A stretch of DNA of 10,488 nucleotides from an uncultured euryarchaeote (GCA_937901365.1 CALCEF010000180.1:1-10488); one strand, 5' to 3'. Shown: positions 1 to 7,764, numbered from the stretch's first letter. Numbers and translations are program-made. Notes: generated by a model not told the origin, from the sequence alone.

Positions 1-4
1 GCAA

Positions 5-25
5 AGGGTGTCTCCATAACACCCT
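5..25 (-). terminator. Inverted repeat downstream of the pilus operon, possible terminator
   Basis: A perfect 7-base inverted repeat (AGGGTGT / ACACCCT) encloses a 7-base loop, about 60 bases past the last stop codon of the minus-strand pilus operon. Read on the minus strand the hairpin is followed by TTTGC, a very short T run, so it could help end transcription. Against this, archaeal termination mostly depends on longer U tracts, and a minus-strand ATG at 15-17 inside the loop could begin another gene running off the window. It is seen as a structure only; its role is a guess. Confidence 0.3.
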
Positions 26-87
26 CGCGCTCAGAATGACTGAATCAATGGGCTCGCAGTGGGCCGCCTCAGACGCTACCCATGCGA

Positions 88-522
88 TTAGGAGAAAGTG
101 ATTGTTGCTTCCAATGTCACTTGCAACCTTGCATGACTGTCAGCAATACCTGCACTGGCAGTCACCACTCGTTCGGACCCAGTTCCAGTAACCGTGATGT
201 CTGAGAGAATGATTTCCACCCCACGTGCTTCACCGTGACGCATCAGATCATCAGCAACCGATTGCGCGGCAGCCGTTGCAGATTCGGTTTCATTTGAGCC
301 CGCTTCATAGAGCGCCATCGATCGGTTTTCCATCAGTGGTTGCCATACGGTCAAGGTCTCTGCACTGGCATCCAAAACCGCATCTTCCTGAGCGTCATAC
401 GGTTCACCCAAACTCGCGGTTCGAACCGTGTTCAGAGACATGGTGAGTAGGGCAAACATGAGAATCAAACCAGTCATCAACAGCATCTGTGCTGAATCAT
501 CCCTAGAGAAATCTCTGCGCAT
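88..522 (-). CDS. Small pilin-like membrane-anchored protein, last gene of the pilus operon
   Basis: This 144-residue protein has a basic N-terminus, the sequence Asp-Asp-Ser-Ala-Gln at residues 8-12 and one hydrophobic helix at about 13-32. A polar domain follows whose last 45 residues look like alternating beta strands. That is the layout of a type IV pilin or TadE-like minor pilin, with the acidic-Ser-Ala-Gln site where a prepilin peptidase could cut. The start at 522 is preferred because AGGAGGT lies upstream (531-537), and the start codon overlaps the previous gene's stop by one base (TGATG), which suggests translational coupling. Longer in-frame starts would run into the preceding gene. 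There are no cysteines. Exact family unknown; the pilin role is inferred from architecture and operon position. Confidence 0.7.
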   Translation of the reverse strand: MRRDFSRDDSAQMLLMTGLILMFALLTMSLNTVRTASLGEPYDAQEDAVLDASAETLTVWQPLMENRSMALYEAGSNETESATAAAQSVADDLMRHGEARGVEIILSDITVTGTGSERVVTASAGIADSHARLQVTLEATITFS

Positions 523-983
523 CAAGCACCACCTCCTGTGTGCCATACCTGGAGACTCACTGTCCAAACGTGTCCCTGTTCGTGTACGAGATGATGGATT
601 GTCAATGAACGGCCTTCCGGTTCAGATACAGTACCATGCGGCTCCAATGGCCCAGCGTCTACAGCCAACCAACAATTACCGCGAATTGAAGCAGACAAAG
701 AATCGAGCATGGTCTGACAAGTCGCATCGTCGTCACCTGCAGAAAGCATCTCTGTCAACATGGAAGAATGGTTGGCATCGTCCAATGCTGTTGCACCGGC
801 CAGACTGTCGTATGCATCTTCAGCAGCCAAATCGAGAATCCCGTCACTGGCGGGAGAAGTTGGATCGGGTACTTTGAGTTGAAGAATGAAGGTGGCGGTC
901 ATGAAAAACAACCAGAATAGCGTAATCATCTCAAGAATGTGGACCTGAGCTGATTCGTCAGCGCTTTCGCGTCGCGAAATCAT
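522..983 (-). CDS. Small pilin-like membrane-anchored protein, fourth gene of the pilus operon
   Basis: This 153-residue protein begins with a basic segment, then Asp-Glu-Ser-Ala-Gln (9-13), then Val-His-Ile-Leu-Glu (14-18) leading into one hydrophobic helix (about 16-36). A Glu at the start of the helix is typical of type IV pilins, where it helps subunit packing. The Gln-x-His-x-Leu-Glu pattern recalls small proteins encoded beside GspE/TadC genes in haloarchaea (from memory, unchecked). The outer domain is acidic and has two cysteines (C89, C104) that could form a disulfide. A strong AGGAGGT (990-996) seven bases before ATG fixes the start, and it overlaps the previous gene's stop codon. 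It shares its N-terminal motif, but little else, with the next gene, so the two may be different subunits of one fibre. Confidence 0.72.
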   Translation of the reverse strand: MISRRESADESAQVHILEMITLFWLFFMTATFILQLKVPDPTSPASDGILDLAAEDAYDSLAGATALDDANHSSMLTEMLSAGDDDATCQTMLDSLSASIRGNCWLAVDAGPLEPHGTVSEPEGRSLTIHHLVHEQGHVWTVSLQVWHTGGGA

Positions 984-986
984 TCG

Positions 987-2552
987 TTAACCTCCTGTAA
1001 TTGGGATGAAGCCGATGGCTGGATTCATTCCAACGCCTTGCGGAACACCGATGAGAGTCGGTGAAAATGCTGCGAGATTAAACAGAACCAGACAGATAAT
1101 CATCATCATTCCAGCGTGCTTCATTCCAGTTGAGAGGCGCCCAGTAGCCATGATTCCGGCCATTGCACCATTGCCCATGGCTTGCGCGTTCACACCGTAG
1201 AAGAACACGACCAGGAAGAAAAGAGGGTCGACTGCGTTGATTTGCATGTTTCCAATCGTTTCACTCTCGCCACCACTATTGCTGCTTGCAATCGCAGGAA
1301 TAAAGACGTTTGAAAGGACGACAATAACGCCGATAAACACGATGAAAGATACCCAAATAACTGCGATGTAAGAGCCGATTGCTCGAGCACGTTCACCCTT
1401 CAAGAACTGAATCTCACGACTGTCGTTGGCGGCGGTTACGAGAATATCAGAAATCTTACCACCGGCCTTGTTCGCCTCTGTCACGAGACTCACAGCACGT
1501 TGTACCAACGGCGTACCAACACGGTCCGCAAACATCTCCAAAACGTCTCCAAAAGCGATACCCCACGATAATTGATCAGACATTTTCTTGATTTCTGGAT
1601 TCAGCGCCCCATATTCAGAATTCGCTAGTGTTCTCACCGCGAGGGTCATCGAAAGACCACCCTTCCAATACTCTGCCAAATCTCTCAAGAAGTCTGGGAA
1701 CTTGTCCTCAACCGCTTCAATCTTCTTCATTTGGCGGTCCGAATAAACAGCGGCTGGATAAACCATGATTAGGAATCCGAGGCCGAAGAAATTGACGAAC
1801 ATCGTCGGCCTGAGACTCAATGGTCCCAGATTGACTTCTGGACCCAACCAAAGCGATTTGTTGTTCATATTTTCAGGGATTCCGTCCCATGAATCGACTG
1901 TGACTGTGAAATCTACATTGTTCAACATGGTGGAACCATCACCATCTGGTGGCAATTCAAATTTAATCCACAATTGGTATTCCCCTCCCGGTTCAACGTG
2001 TGGGGATTCTCCAGTGCATGTACCATCATTAGCGACACACTGGAATGTCAGAATTTGTTCTCTTTGATTCGACCCGATGGCGTAGTGATAAACGGTGACT
2101 TCGAATTGATATGACTGGTAAGCATCCGCCGTTACTTCAACCCTCATCGGTTGTTGTGGGTGCTGTTGGAGTTGTCCATTATCGATGAGTTGATTGGCAC
2201 TCATTCCAGGCACGTGGAACGATTTGGCCAATCCTGGGGGCTTGACTCGAGGCCATGATTCCGACCAAACCTCTTCTTTCGGACTTTCTTCAGTCAACCA
2301 GCAAGTCTGATTGTCAAAGTAAGTCGGTCCTGCTGGATCCATGGCGTCAAATGAATCAGGGCAAGCCATGTTGAGGAATGCAGGGTTGCCATTGGGTTGG
2401 GACAAGATCAGTCCAGAATTGGTGAGCCAAAAGCCCAAGCAACTGATTCCAAGAAGCATCCCGACCAACAATATTGCAATGAAATTCGATTGGGTCTTGT
2501 CATCCTTTGGAAGTTCAAGATTCACGCGGATTTTGTCTTTCTTTCGTGCCAT
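987..2552 (-). CDS. TadC/FlaJ-like platform protein with a large extracytoplasmic domain
   Basis: This 521-residue protein would be an inner platform of a type IV pilus or secretion system, turned or gated by the ATPase encoded two genes upstream. Helices are visible at about 24-46, 249-270, 394-418, 443-460 and 478-498. The cytoplasmic stretch 284-390 has the T2SSF look (DKFPDFLRDLAEYWKGG, later a Gly-rich segment before ERARAIGSYI). Unusually for this family, about 200 residues (47-248) lie between helices 1 and 2, probably outside the cell. This part is rich in beta-type sequence and has four cysteines (C64, C84, C172, C179). The start is supported by a GAGGGGG ribosome binding site that overlaps the upstream gene's stop, 7 bases from ATG. 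Function is firm at family level; the outer domain is unassigned. Confidence 0.82.
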   Translation of the reverse strand: MARKKDKIRVNLELPKDDKTQSNFIAILLVGMLLGISCLGFWLTNSGLILSQPNGNPAFLNMACPDSFDAMDPAGPTYFDNQTCWLTEESPKEEVWSESWPRVKPPGLAKSFHVPGMSANQLIDNGQLQQHPQQPMRVEVTADAYQSYQFEVTVYHYAIGSNQREQILTFQCVANDGTCTGESPHVEPGGEYQLWIKFELPPDGDGSTMLNNVDFTVTVDSWDGIPENMNNKSLWLGPEVNLGPLSLRPTMFVNFFGLGFLIMVYPAAVYSDRQMKKIEAVEDKFPDFLRDLAEYWKGGLSMTLAVRTLANSEYGALNPEIKKMSDQLSWGIAFGDVLEMFADRVGTPLVQRAVSLVTEANKAGGKISDILVTAANDSREIQFLKGERARAIGSYIAVIWVSFIVFIGVIVVLSNVFIPAIASSNSGGESETIGNMQINAVDPLFFLVVFFYGVNAQAMGNGAMAGIMATGRLSTGMKHAGMMMIICLVLFNLAAFSPTLIGVPQGVGMNPAIGFIPITGG

Positions 2553-2564
2553 CTTTTCACCCCC

Positions 2565-3650
2565 TCACATTTTTTGCTCTTCGCTCATTAACCAAACCAG
2601 GCCGGAATACGCGATGTGAATCATCGGTAAGACACCCATCACAATACCATAGACCATGCCTTCACTGATTTGGCTACCCGCACCGGATACCCAGAACATG
2701 ATGACGAGCATGACGATTAGGAACAGTGGCATTGCAACCGCGACAACAACGTATGATTCGGCCATCAATCCAAGTGTCTCAAGGAACATGGTCAATCGAA
2801 TTCGGTTTTCACGCATGTAGTGTTCTGCGCGATTTAGGAAGTACAACTTGAGGTTACCACCACTGGAAAGTGTGCCAACCATTCCTTGGAAAAACTCAGT
2901 CGCCCAAGGTGATGCTGCACGGTCAACCGCATGCTTGATGGCGGTAATCAAATCCATTCCTAGCAAAGAAATGTCTCGGTAAATCATGGCTGAATCGTAA
3001 GCGATTTCACCATAAATTTCCTCGTTCGCAGCCAACGACTTGAAAATTTTCATCGGTGTTGCATTGGCTGCTGCCATGGCCGCAGTGTATGACGCAGCGT
3101 AAGGCAAGAACTTCTCCAATCGATCACCGCGAGCGGTCCTCTCCCTCTCCGCTGTATTTCCAAAATACTTGAACGCACCATAAGGCATCAGAATACCGAT
3201 GAGAATGACAATCAGAGCCTTTGCGGCAAAACCCAGCGTTTTGGTTTCGTAAAATGGACAGCCTCCATAATGGATCCCCGATGCAGAGTCAGACCAATCG
3301 ATATCCCAATCAACAGCATCTTTGTTCTCGAATGCCCAGATGATACATGGGTCGACACTCTCTGCCGTTTGCTGTTTTTCGTATAGGGCAATGCCACCTG
3401 CCTCAGGCAAGAATATGAGCGCGAGGAGCCCAATACAACCCAATGTTGAGAATATTGTAGACATCAGAGTCGTCGCCTTGTAAACTTCAGGCATGATGCG
3501 AATATCGGCTTGGGCTAGAGTCTTCATCAACTCCTTATCCGCACGCGCACTCTTTCGATACAAACCACCGAAAATAGAGTTGGAGAGCTTTTGCCACTCC
3601 GTCAGGACCATTCCCTCAAACAGAGGGCCGGTATCCTTCTTCTTCGCCAT
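2565..3650 (-). CDS. TadB/TadC/FlaJ-like platform protein (T2SSF domain)
   Basis: This 361-residue membrane protein is the first of two platform proteins in the operon. Helices are visible at about 60-80, 141-162, 298-320 and 332-355. Between the second and third lies a cytoplasmic T2SSF domain (about 175-290: DRLEKFLPYAASYTAAMAA, then a GTLSSGGNLKLYF segment). The loop 81-140 is probably outside the cell and carries two cysteines (C102, C131) that could form a disulfide. The family binds the secretion ATPase and forms the base on which pilin subunits are assembled. Two different T2SSF proteins beside one ATPase match the tad (TadB/TadC) layout. The archaellum uses a single FlaJ. A GAGAGG at 3659-3664, 8 bases before ATG, supports the start, which begins with a lysine-rich MAKKKD. 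Confidence 0.85.
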   Translation of the reverse strand: MAKKKDTGPLFEGMVLTEWQKLSNSIFGGLYRKSARADKELMKTLAQADIRIMPEVYKATTLMSTIFSTLGCIGLLALIFLPEAGGIALYEKQQTAESVDPCIIWAFENKDAVDWDIDWSDSASGIHYGGCPFYETKTLGFAAKALIVILIGILMPYGAFKYFGNTAERERTARGDRLEKFLPYAASYTAAMAAANATPMKIFKSLAANEEIYGEIAYDSAMIYRDISLLGMDLITAIKHAVDRAASPWATEFFQGMVGTLSSGGNLKLYFLNRAEHYMRENRIRLTMFLETLGLMAESYVVVAVAMPLFLIVMLVIMFWVSGAGSQISEGMVYGIVMGVLPMIHIAYSGLVWLMSEEQKM

Positions 3651-3690
3651 GTTATGCGCCTCTCAACTACCATTCATCATCATTGTAAAT

Positions 3691-5214
3691 TCAGCGCAAA
3701 CCATCCACTCGCGCCAGTACATCGTTGGGACGAACGTAGTATTCGGTGATGATTTGAGCCACTTGGTCCGACTTTCGAATGTCGTTGAGAACCATCCAAT
3801 CAAGGATGCGCTTCCGAGTACGAAGTTCTTGACGCATCTTCTCTTGGGTGTAGTTAATTTTCACCATAATCTTCTCAAGAACGTAGGATTTTCCTGAGAA
3901 ATCAAAATCGTCACGGGCTGGATCCCACTTGAACACCTCGTTTGTGATTACTTCTTGGCTGTGAGGGTCGACACCGACAATCTCGACGACCTGCTTTGTT
4001 CGGCGAACACGCCGACCATTGATACGTGTTTGAATTTGGATTGCAACGGCCTCAAGAGCAGGTAGCAGAACACGTGGGATATCAATCGGTTTGTTCTCAA
4101 GACGGTGGACTAGGCTGGGTACAGAGTCGGCGTGAACCGTTGAGTACGAACAGTGACCTGTGGCCATTGCTTGGAACAGAACATAGGCTTCAGCACCACG
4201 AATCTCACCGACAATAATGTACTCGGGCCGCTCTCGCAGAGCAGCCTTTAGCAACTCGAACTCACCGATTTCACCCTCGCTGGACTCACCACCGAATCCC
4301 TGTCGGGTTAGACCTGGAATCCAGTTGGGTTGAGGAATGTTCACTTCACGAGTGGATTCAATACTGACAATCTTCATCTGCCAAGGAATGAACAAACACA
4401 TCGCGTTCAGAGTGGTTGTTTTCCCTGATGCTGTTCCTCCGACGAATAGCATTGAAATTTCATTCTGGAACGCAATCCAAAGATATGCAACCATCAAACT
4501 CGTCATCGTTCGGAATGCGACGATGTCACAAGGACTGAACGGATCTTCGCGGAAGCGTCGAATACAGAATGTCGAACCGCGCGTTGACACTTCTCGACCT
4601 AACTTCATGACGATTCGAGAACCATCCATCAGTGTCGCGTCAAGCAATGGTTCGGCAACTGAAATGTGCTTTCCACAGCGCTGTGCGAGTTTAATCACAT
4701 AGGATTCCAATTCGGGGTCATCCGGCCAAGAGATTGTAGTCTCCACGGACTCAAACTTTCTGTGGTATGCGAAAATAGGAATATTTGTTCCATCCAAACT
4801 GACGTCCTCAACGTTGGCATCATTCATCAGAACATCCATGCGGCCGTAACCGATGAGATCACGCTTGAGGTAATAGAAAATCTTCGAGCGCGATTTTTTG
4901 TTGACTTTCAAGCGATAAGATTTGACAATCTGATCCATTGCGGCACGGAGATAGAGTTCAGGATTCGCATCGATCTCATCAATATCTGCTGTCAATGCCT
5001 GAATGAAGATGTCCATAATCTCCGAACGAACCTCTTCTTCCTTTTTGGTCAAAGGGGGCTCAATCACTTGGTAAATGATGTTCAGAGTGCGCAAATCACG
5101 CACGATTCTAGCGAATGCGTGCGGTGGCATCACCGGGTATTTGTCGAGCTCTTCATACTGCACTTGTTGGCGACGTTGGCGTTGCCGCCGGCCACCTCCA
5201 CCTCTCCGCGCCAT
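3691..5214 (-). CDS. Type II/IV secretion system ATPase (GspE/TadA/FlaI/VirB11-like)
   Basis: This 507-residue cytoplasmic ATPase would power pilus assembly or secretion through the platform proteins encoded just downstream. From the chosen start, Walker A (GGTASGKTTT) is at about 259-268, an acidic Asp-box-like SIESTREV at 284-291, Walker B with its catalytic Glu (EYIIVGEIRGAEA) at 331-343, and a His box (GHCSYSTVHADS) at 353-364. These are the hallmarks of the hexameric GspE/TadA/FlaI family, and the length fits the archaeal branch, which has an extended N-terminal domain. The start at 5214 rather than 5259 is chosen because GGAGGT (5222-5227) lies exactly seven bases before it. The N-terminus is strikingly basic (six Gly/Arg residues, then an RRQRQRRQQ tract). 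It is the first gene of its operon. Calling it pilus rather than archaellum rests on the lack of FlaH and archaellins nearby. Confidence 0.93.
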   Translation of the reverse strand: MARRGGGGRRQRQRRQQVQYEELDKYPVMPPHAFARIVRDLRTLNIIYQVIEPPLTKKEEEVRSEIMDIFIQALTADIDEIDANPELYLRAAMDQIVKSYRLKVNKKSRSKIFYYLKRDLIGYGRMDVLMNDANVEDVSLDGTNIPIFAYHRKFESVETTISWPDDPELESYVIKLAQRCGKHISVAEPLLDATLMDGSRIVMKLGREVSTRGSTFCIRRFREDPFSPCDIVAFRTMTSLMVAYLWIAFQNEISMLFVGGTASGKTTTLNAMCLFIPWQMKIVSIESTREVNIPQPNWIPGLTRQGFGGESSEGEIGEFELLKAALRERPEYIIVGEIRGAEAYVLFQAMATGHCSYSTVHADSVPSLVHRLENKPIDIPRVLLPALEAVAIQIQTRINGRRVRRTKQVVEIVGVDPHSQEVITNEVFKWDPARDDFDFSGKSYVLEKIMVKINYTQEKMRQELRTRKRILDWMVLNDIRKSDQVAQIITEYYVRPNDVLARVDGLR

Positions 5215-5221
5215 TCTCGAT

Positions 5222-5227
5222 ACCTCC
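5222..5227 (-). promoter_or_regulatory. Strong ribosome binding site of the secretion ATPase
   Basis: GGAGGT on the minus strand ends seven bases before the ATG at 5214. Six other genes in the window show a purine-rich GGAGG, AGGGG or GGGGG motif at that same distance, so it decides the start in favour of 5214 over the in-frame alternative at 5259. Confidence 0.85.
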
Positions 5228-5258
5228 GGCCCTTGATTGTCGGATACTGCTCCGCACA

Positions 5259-5272
5259 CTATAAGATTCCGC
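5259..5272 (-). promoter_or_regulatory. Archaeal promoter (BRE plus TATA box) of the pilus operon
   Basis: Reading the minus strand, GCGGAA (5272-5267) is followed directly by TCTTATAG (5266-5259), a purine-rich BRE next to a TATA-like box. A start site about 25 bases further on would fall near 5237. That gives a leader of roughly 23 bases that still contains the GGAGGT ribosome binding site. The position just upstream of the first gene of a five-gene run, with a perfect palindrome touching its upstream edge, makes it the best promoter candidate in the window. It is read by eye only. Confidence 0.6.
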
Positions 5273-5291
5273 AGGGAACCATAGGTTCCCT
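5273..5291. repeat. Perfect palindrome upstream of the pilus promoter, possible operator
   Basis: AGGGAACC and GGTTCCCT form a perfect 8-base inverted repeat around a 3-base ATA centre. It abuts the upstream side of the BRE/TATA promoter of the pilus operon, where archaeal activators commonly bind, and where a dimeric repressor could also sit. It also lies 64 bases past the permease stop codon, so a role as a terminator hairpin for that transcript cannot be excluded. No long T run follows it. Confidence 0.6.
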
Positions 5292-5341
5292 ACCTACTGT
5301 TGAACAAATGGCTGTCGCCGAGGAAATTTGTCCAATCCATG

Positions 5342-5346
5342 AAAAA
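5342..5346 (-). terminator. Short U-tract after the permease gene
   Basis: Eight bases past the stop codon of the ABC permease gene, the minus strand reads five T residues in a row (within CGTTTTTC). Archaeal RNA polymerase can terminate at such U tracts without a hairpin. It is the only run of this kind close to a gene end in the window. Five T residues is the low end for efficient termination, so this is tentative. Confidence 0.35.
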
Positions 5347-5354
5347 CGATGAAT

Positions 5355-6992
5355 TCAGTTCTCAAAAGCAGTTCTACCCCACCTTCGTTCAAGCATCAAG
5401 AGGAATGTTCCCCCCAGCGCCAACAAGCCCAAGGAAATGGCAATGATTCCACCAAAGGATGCTTGGGCTTGAGTTGAGTCGTAAACAGCTGATTCTGCAC
5501 CGAGACCCCCCGCCTGAATTTGGTCAAACTGATTTGCGTAGAGCGACATGTCTCCTTGGGTGAAGGAGAGAAGGAACAGGGATACCAATGGTAGAACAGT
5601 CGCCACCCAAAATATGGCCATGATTTGAGTGTCAAAAATCGCCTTGTTAGGTCGCAGCCCCATCAATAATCCACTGAGTGCAACAATGTAGACTGAATTT
5701 GCAATCATCACCAATAATGCAGGCAACAAGCCAGCCCATTGATTCAGTAGATGAGCCATCAATATGAGGAAGAGAATAGAGATCCAAGTTGTCATGATGA
5801 AATAAACCAGAATTTTTGCCCGCAAGAGTTGAGGGACTCTTACCGGTAATCCATTGAGAAAATCGGGACTATCGACCGCATTTAGCCAAGAATAGAAATT
5901 GAACCCAAAGAATCCCAAGAAGGGCGCATATGATAGCAGATTGAATGGAATGGGGAATCGGGCAAAATCAGCCATCCAGGCCAATGCTAGAAGGAATAGG
6001 AGAGGGACGCAATAGGAACCCAGCATTTTGAACAATGTTCCCGAACGCCAAACATCGACCATCTCTTTGGCAACCAGTGTGCGCATCTGTCCGTTTCCTA
6101 GGAAGAATAGGCGTTGATGTACAGGGATGAAAAGTTCTGTTCGGGTCGTGACTCTAACCTCAAAATCATCGGGGACAAGATAGGCACCAACTGTAGCGAT
6201 CAATAGCCATGAAAGTGCGGCAATTGGAAGCAACACCAGTTCATGTGTCAATTGAACATGCAAACCTGCGATTGCGGTTTCGAGTGGGACGATGTCGATG
6301 GCGACAATGATTCCAGCCCCCACCGCACCGATTGGAACCAAGAGCGCGCCGAGTCGAGAGCGGGACCAAATTGCACTGGCAAAGAAGGACAGGGCCAAAC
6401 CCTGCATCATCGTCACCAGCATACATGCCAAGACAATCGGCAGGGAACTCCAAAGAAGTGGAATGGACAATCCTGTGAACATACCGAAGAGAATACCCAA
6501 TGCCATCCCTCCAACAACTGGAGACAATATCAGACAGAGGTAGAAGGTCACTTCTTTGCAATAGTATGCGAGATACACTGGTGGTAATTCTAGAGGCAAT
6601 AGCGCCGGGCTGGCTAGTAAATACGACTTGCCGCTACCTCGCTGGCTCACCATGTTGCGTCCGATGAATGCAAAGGAACCCATGCCGAGGCTAAACATGA
6701 ACAGAGATAGATGCAAACCAATTTTCAATTCGTTCCAAGTAAATGCCTTCTCAGCTTGAGCCTCTGCCGCCTTCACTGTATCAAATGCTGAATCAATTCC
6801 TGCATCACCGGTCAAAAAGCGAAGCCCGACAGTGATGATCATGGTGACAAGAGCAAGCATGACTGGGAACATCATGATGTGCCTTTTTCGAGCGAAATCG
6901 ACGTTTTGGCGCCATTCCTCTCTAAACATCATCACGAAGTTTGAACGAAACGAGGTCCCGAAAGATGGTGGCTCTCTCAAGCCATCGTGCAT
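5355..6992 (-). CDS. ABC-2-like exporter permease, tandem 6+6 helix form
   Basis: This is an integral membrane protein of 545 residues. About twelve helices can be picked out (near 42-61, 96-113, 148-172, 182-207, 214-234, 252-274, 325-342, 355-370, 398-418, 421-447, 460-478, 515-535, counted from the upstream in-frame ATG at 6998). Each half begins with a charged elbow-like segment (FREEWRQ, then VAKEMVDVWRS), so it looks like two fused ABC-2-type half permeases of about 270 residues. It would pair with the ATPase encoded directly upstream to export an unknown substrate. The start at 6992 is preferred over 6998 because GGAGG (7000-7004) is seven bases from the former and only one from the latter. 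That leaves a two-base gap to the ATPase stop codon. The substrate cannot be told from sequence. Confidence 0.8.
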   Translation of the reverse strand: MHDGLREPPSFGTSFRSNFVMMFREEWRQNVDFARKRHIMMFPVMLALVTMIITVGLRFLTGDAGIDSAFDTVKAAEAQAEKAFTWNELKIGLHLSLFMFSLGMGSFAFIGRNMVSQRGSGKSYLLASPALLPLELPPVYLAYYCKEVTFYLCLILSPVVGGMALGILFGMFTGLSIPLLWSSLPIVLACMLVTMMQGLALSFFASAIWSRSRLGALLVPIGAVGAGIIVAIDIVPLETAIAGLHVQLTHELVLLPIAALSWLLIATVGAYLVPDDFEVRVTTRTELFIPVHQRLFFLGNGQMRTLVAKEMVDVWRSGTLFKMLGSYCVPLLFLLALAWMADFARFPIPFNLLSYAPFLGFFGFNFYSWLNAVDSPDFLNGLPVRVPQLLRAKILVYFIMTTWISILFLILMAHLLNQWAGLLPALLVMIANSVYIVALSGLLMGLRPNKAIFDTQIMAIFWVATVLPLVSLFLLSFTQGDMSLYANQFDQIQAGGLGAESAVYDSTQAQASFGGIIAISLGLLALGGTFLLMLERRWGRTAFEN

Positions 6993-6994
6993 GC

Positions 6995-7762
6995 TCATTC
7001 CTCCTCATTGGTTCCTGTTCGAGATTCGATTTCAGCAACAGATGCACCGACAAGGCGGATGAAAATATCCTCCAAGTCCTCGCCGGAATTTTCTCGTAAT
7101 TCATCGAGGGTCCCCGCAGCCAAAACACGTCCTTGGTCGATGACTGCAACCCGTGTGCACATTCGCTCTGCAACCTCCAAAATATGTGAGCAGAGGAAAA
7201 TGGTCCCACCTTCAGCGATGTGTTCCATCAGCAATTCACGACATTTCCTTTGGTAGATTGGATCGAGATTGACAAAGGGCTCATCGAGGAATAACAGTCG
7301 AGGTTCGTGAATGAATGCGCCAGCGAGCATCACCTTCTGGCGCTGTCCCTTTGAGAGGTCCTTGCAAAGTGTCTCTCGTTTGTCTTCAATACCAAACCAC
7401 TCCAACCAATAATCTACCTTTGAATCGATGTCTTCAATCCCCCGAATTCGACAAACGAAGTCGAGATATTCAGCGGAGGTGAGGTATGAAGGTGGACTCT
7501 CAGATTCGGGGACAATACCGACATTTGCCTTGACTTTCTGAGGATCCATGGCAACATTTGTGCCCAATACTTTTGCTGAACCCAATGAAGGTGAAAGTTG
7601 ACCGGTTAGGAGTTTGATGAACGTGGATTTCCCGGCTCCGTTGGGGCCAAATACACCAAAAAATTCACCGGGATAAACCAAGACATCGAGCGGATGTAGT
7701 GCGACAAAATCGCCAAATCGTTTGCCGAGATCTTTGGTCTCGACCAGTGCTTCGCCGGTCAT
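6995..7762 (-). CDS. ABC transporter ATP-binding protein (ABC-2 exporter type)
   Basis: This 255-residue ATPase subunit shows a complete set of ABC motifs: Walker A GPNGAGKST at about 39-47, signature LSKGQ at 136-140 (Lys in place of the usual first Gly), Walker B LLFLDEP at 156-162, and the switch His in LCSH at 193. The Q-loop position reads Val-Pro-Glu-Ser, a Glu variant known among ABC-2-type drug and export ATPases. It would power the permease encoded immediately downstream. The ATG at 7762 is chosen over an in-frame GTG at 7780 because AGGGG (7770-7774) lies seven bases upstream of it. The start is then only two bases past the crotonase stop, implying cotranscription and probably coupled translation. 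The ABC-exporter assignment is firm; the substrate is unknown. Confidence 0.92.
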   Translation of the reverse strand: MTGEALVETKDLGKRFGDFVALHPLDVLVYPGEFFGVFGPNGAGKSTFIKLLTGQLSPSLGSAKVLGTNVAMDPQKVKANVGIVPESESPPSYLTSAEYLDFVCRIRGIEDIDSKVDYWLEWFGIEDKRETLCKDLSKGQRQKVMLAGAFIHEPRLLFLDEPFVNLDPIYQRKCRELLMEHIAEGGTIFLCSHILEVAERMCTRVAVIDQGRVLAAGTLDELRENSGEDLEDIFIRLVGASVAEIESRTGTNEEE

Positions 7763-7764
7763 TC

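Noticed and set aside
428..877. A 149-codon open frame on the plus strand over the two pilin-like genes
   Set aside because: The minus-strand genes have strong ribosome binding sites, helices and coupled starts. This frame has none of these and spans their junction.
3651..3690. Possible internal promoter between the ATPase and the first platform gene
   Set aside because: An AATTTACAATG stretch is AT-rich but a poor TATA match, and the 40-base gap fits plain cotranscription.
4666..5352. A 228-codon open frame on the plus strand, opposite the secretion ATPase
   Set aside because: It lies antisense to a gene with complete ATPase motifs, shows no family motif, and runs across the promoter and ribosome binding site of that gene. 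It is a by-product of the coding strand.
5838..5847. Ten-base palindrome TTACCGGTAA inside the permease gene
   Set aside because: An isolated short palindrome inside coding sequence; several such are expected by chance in 10 kb.
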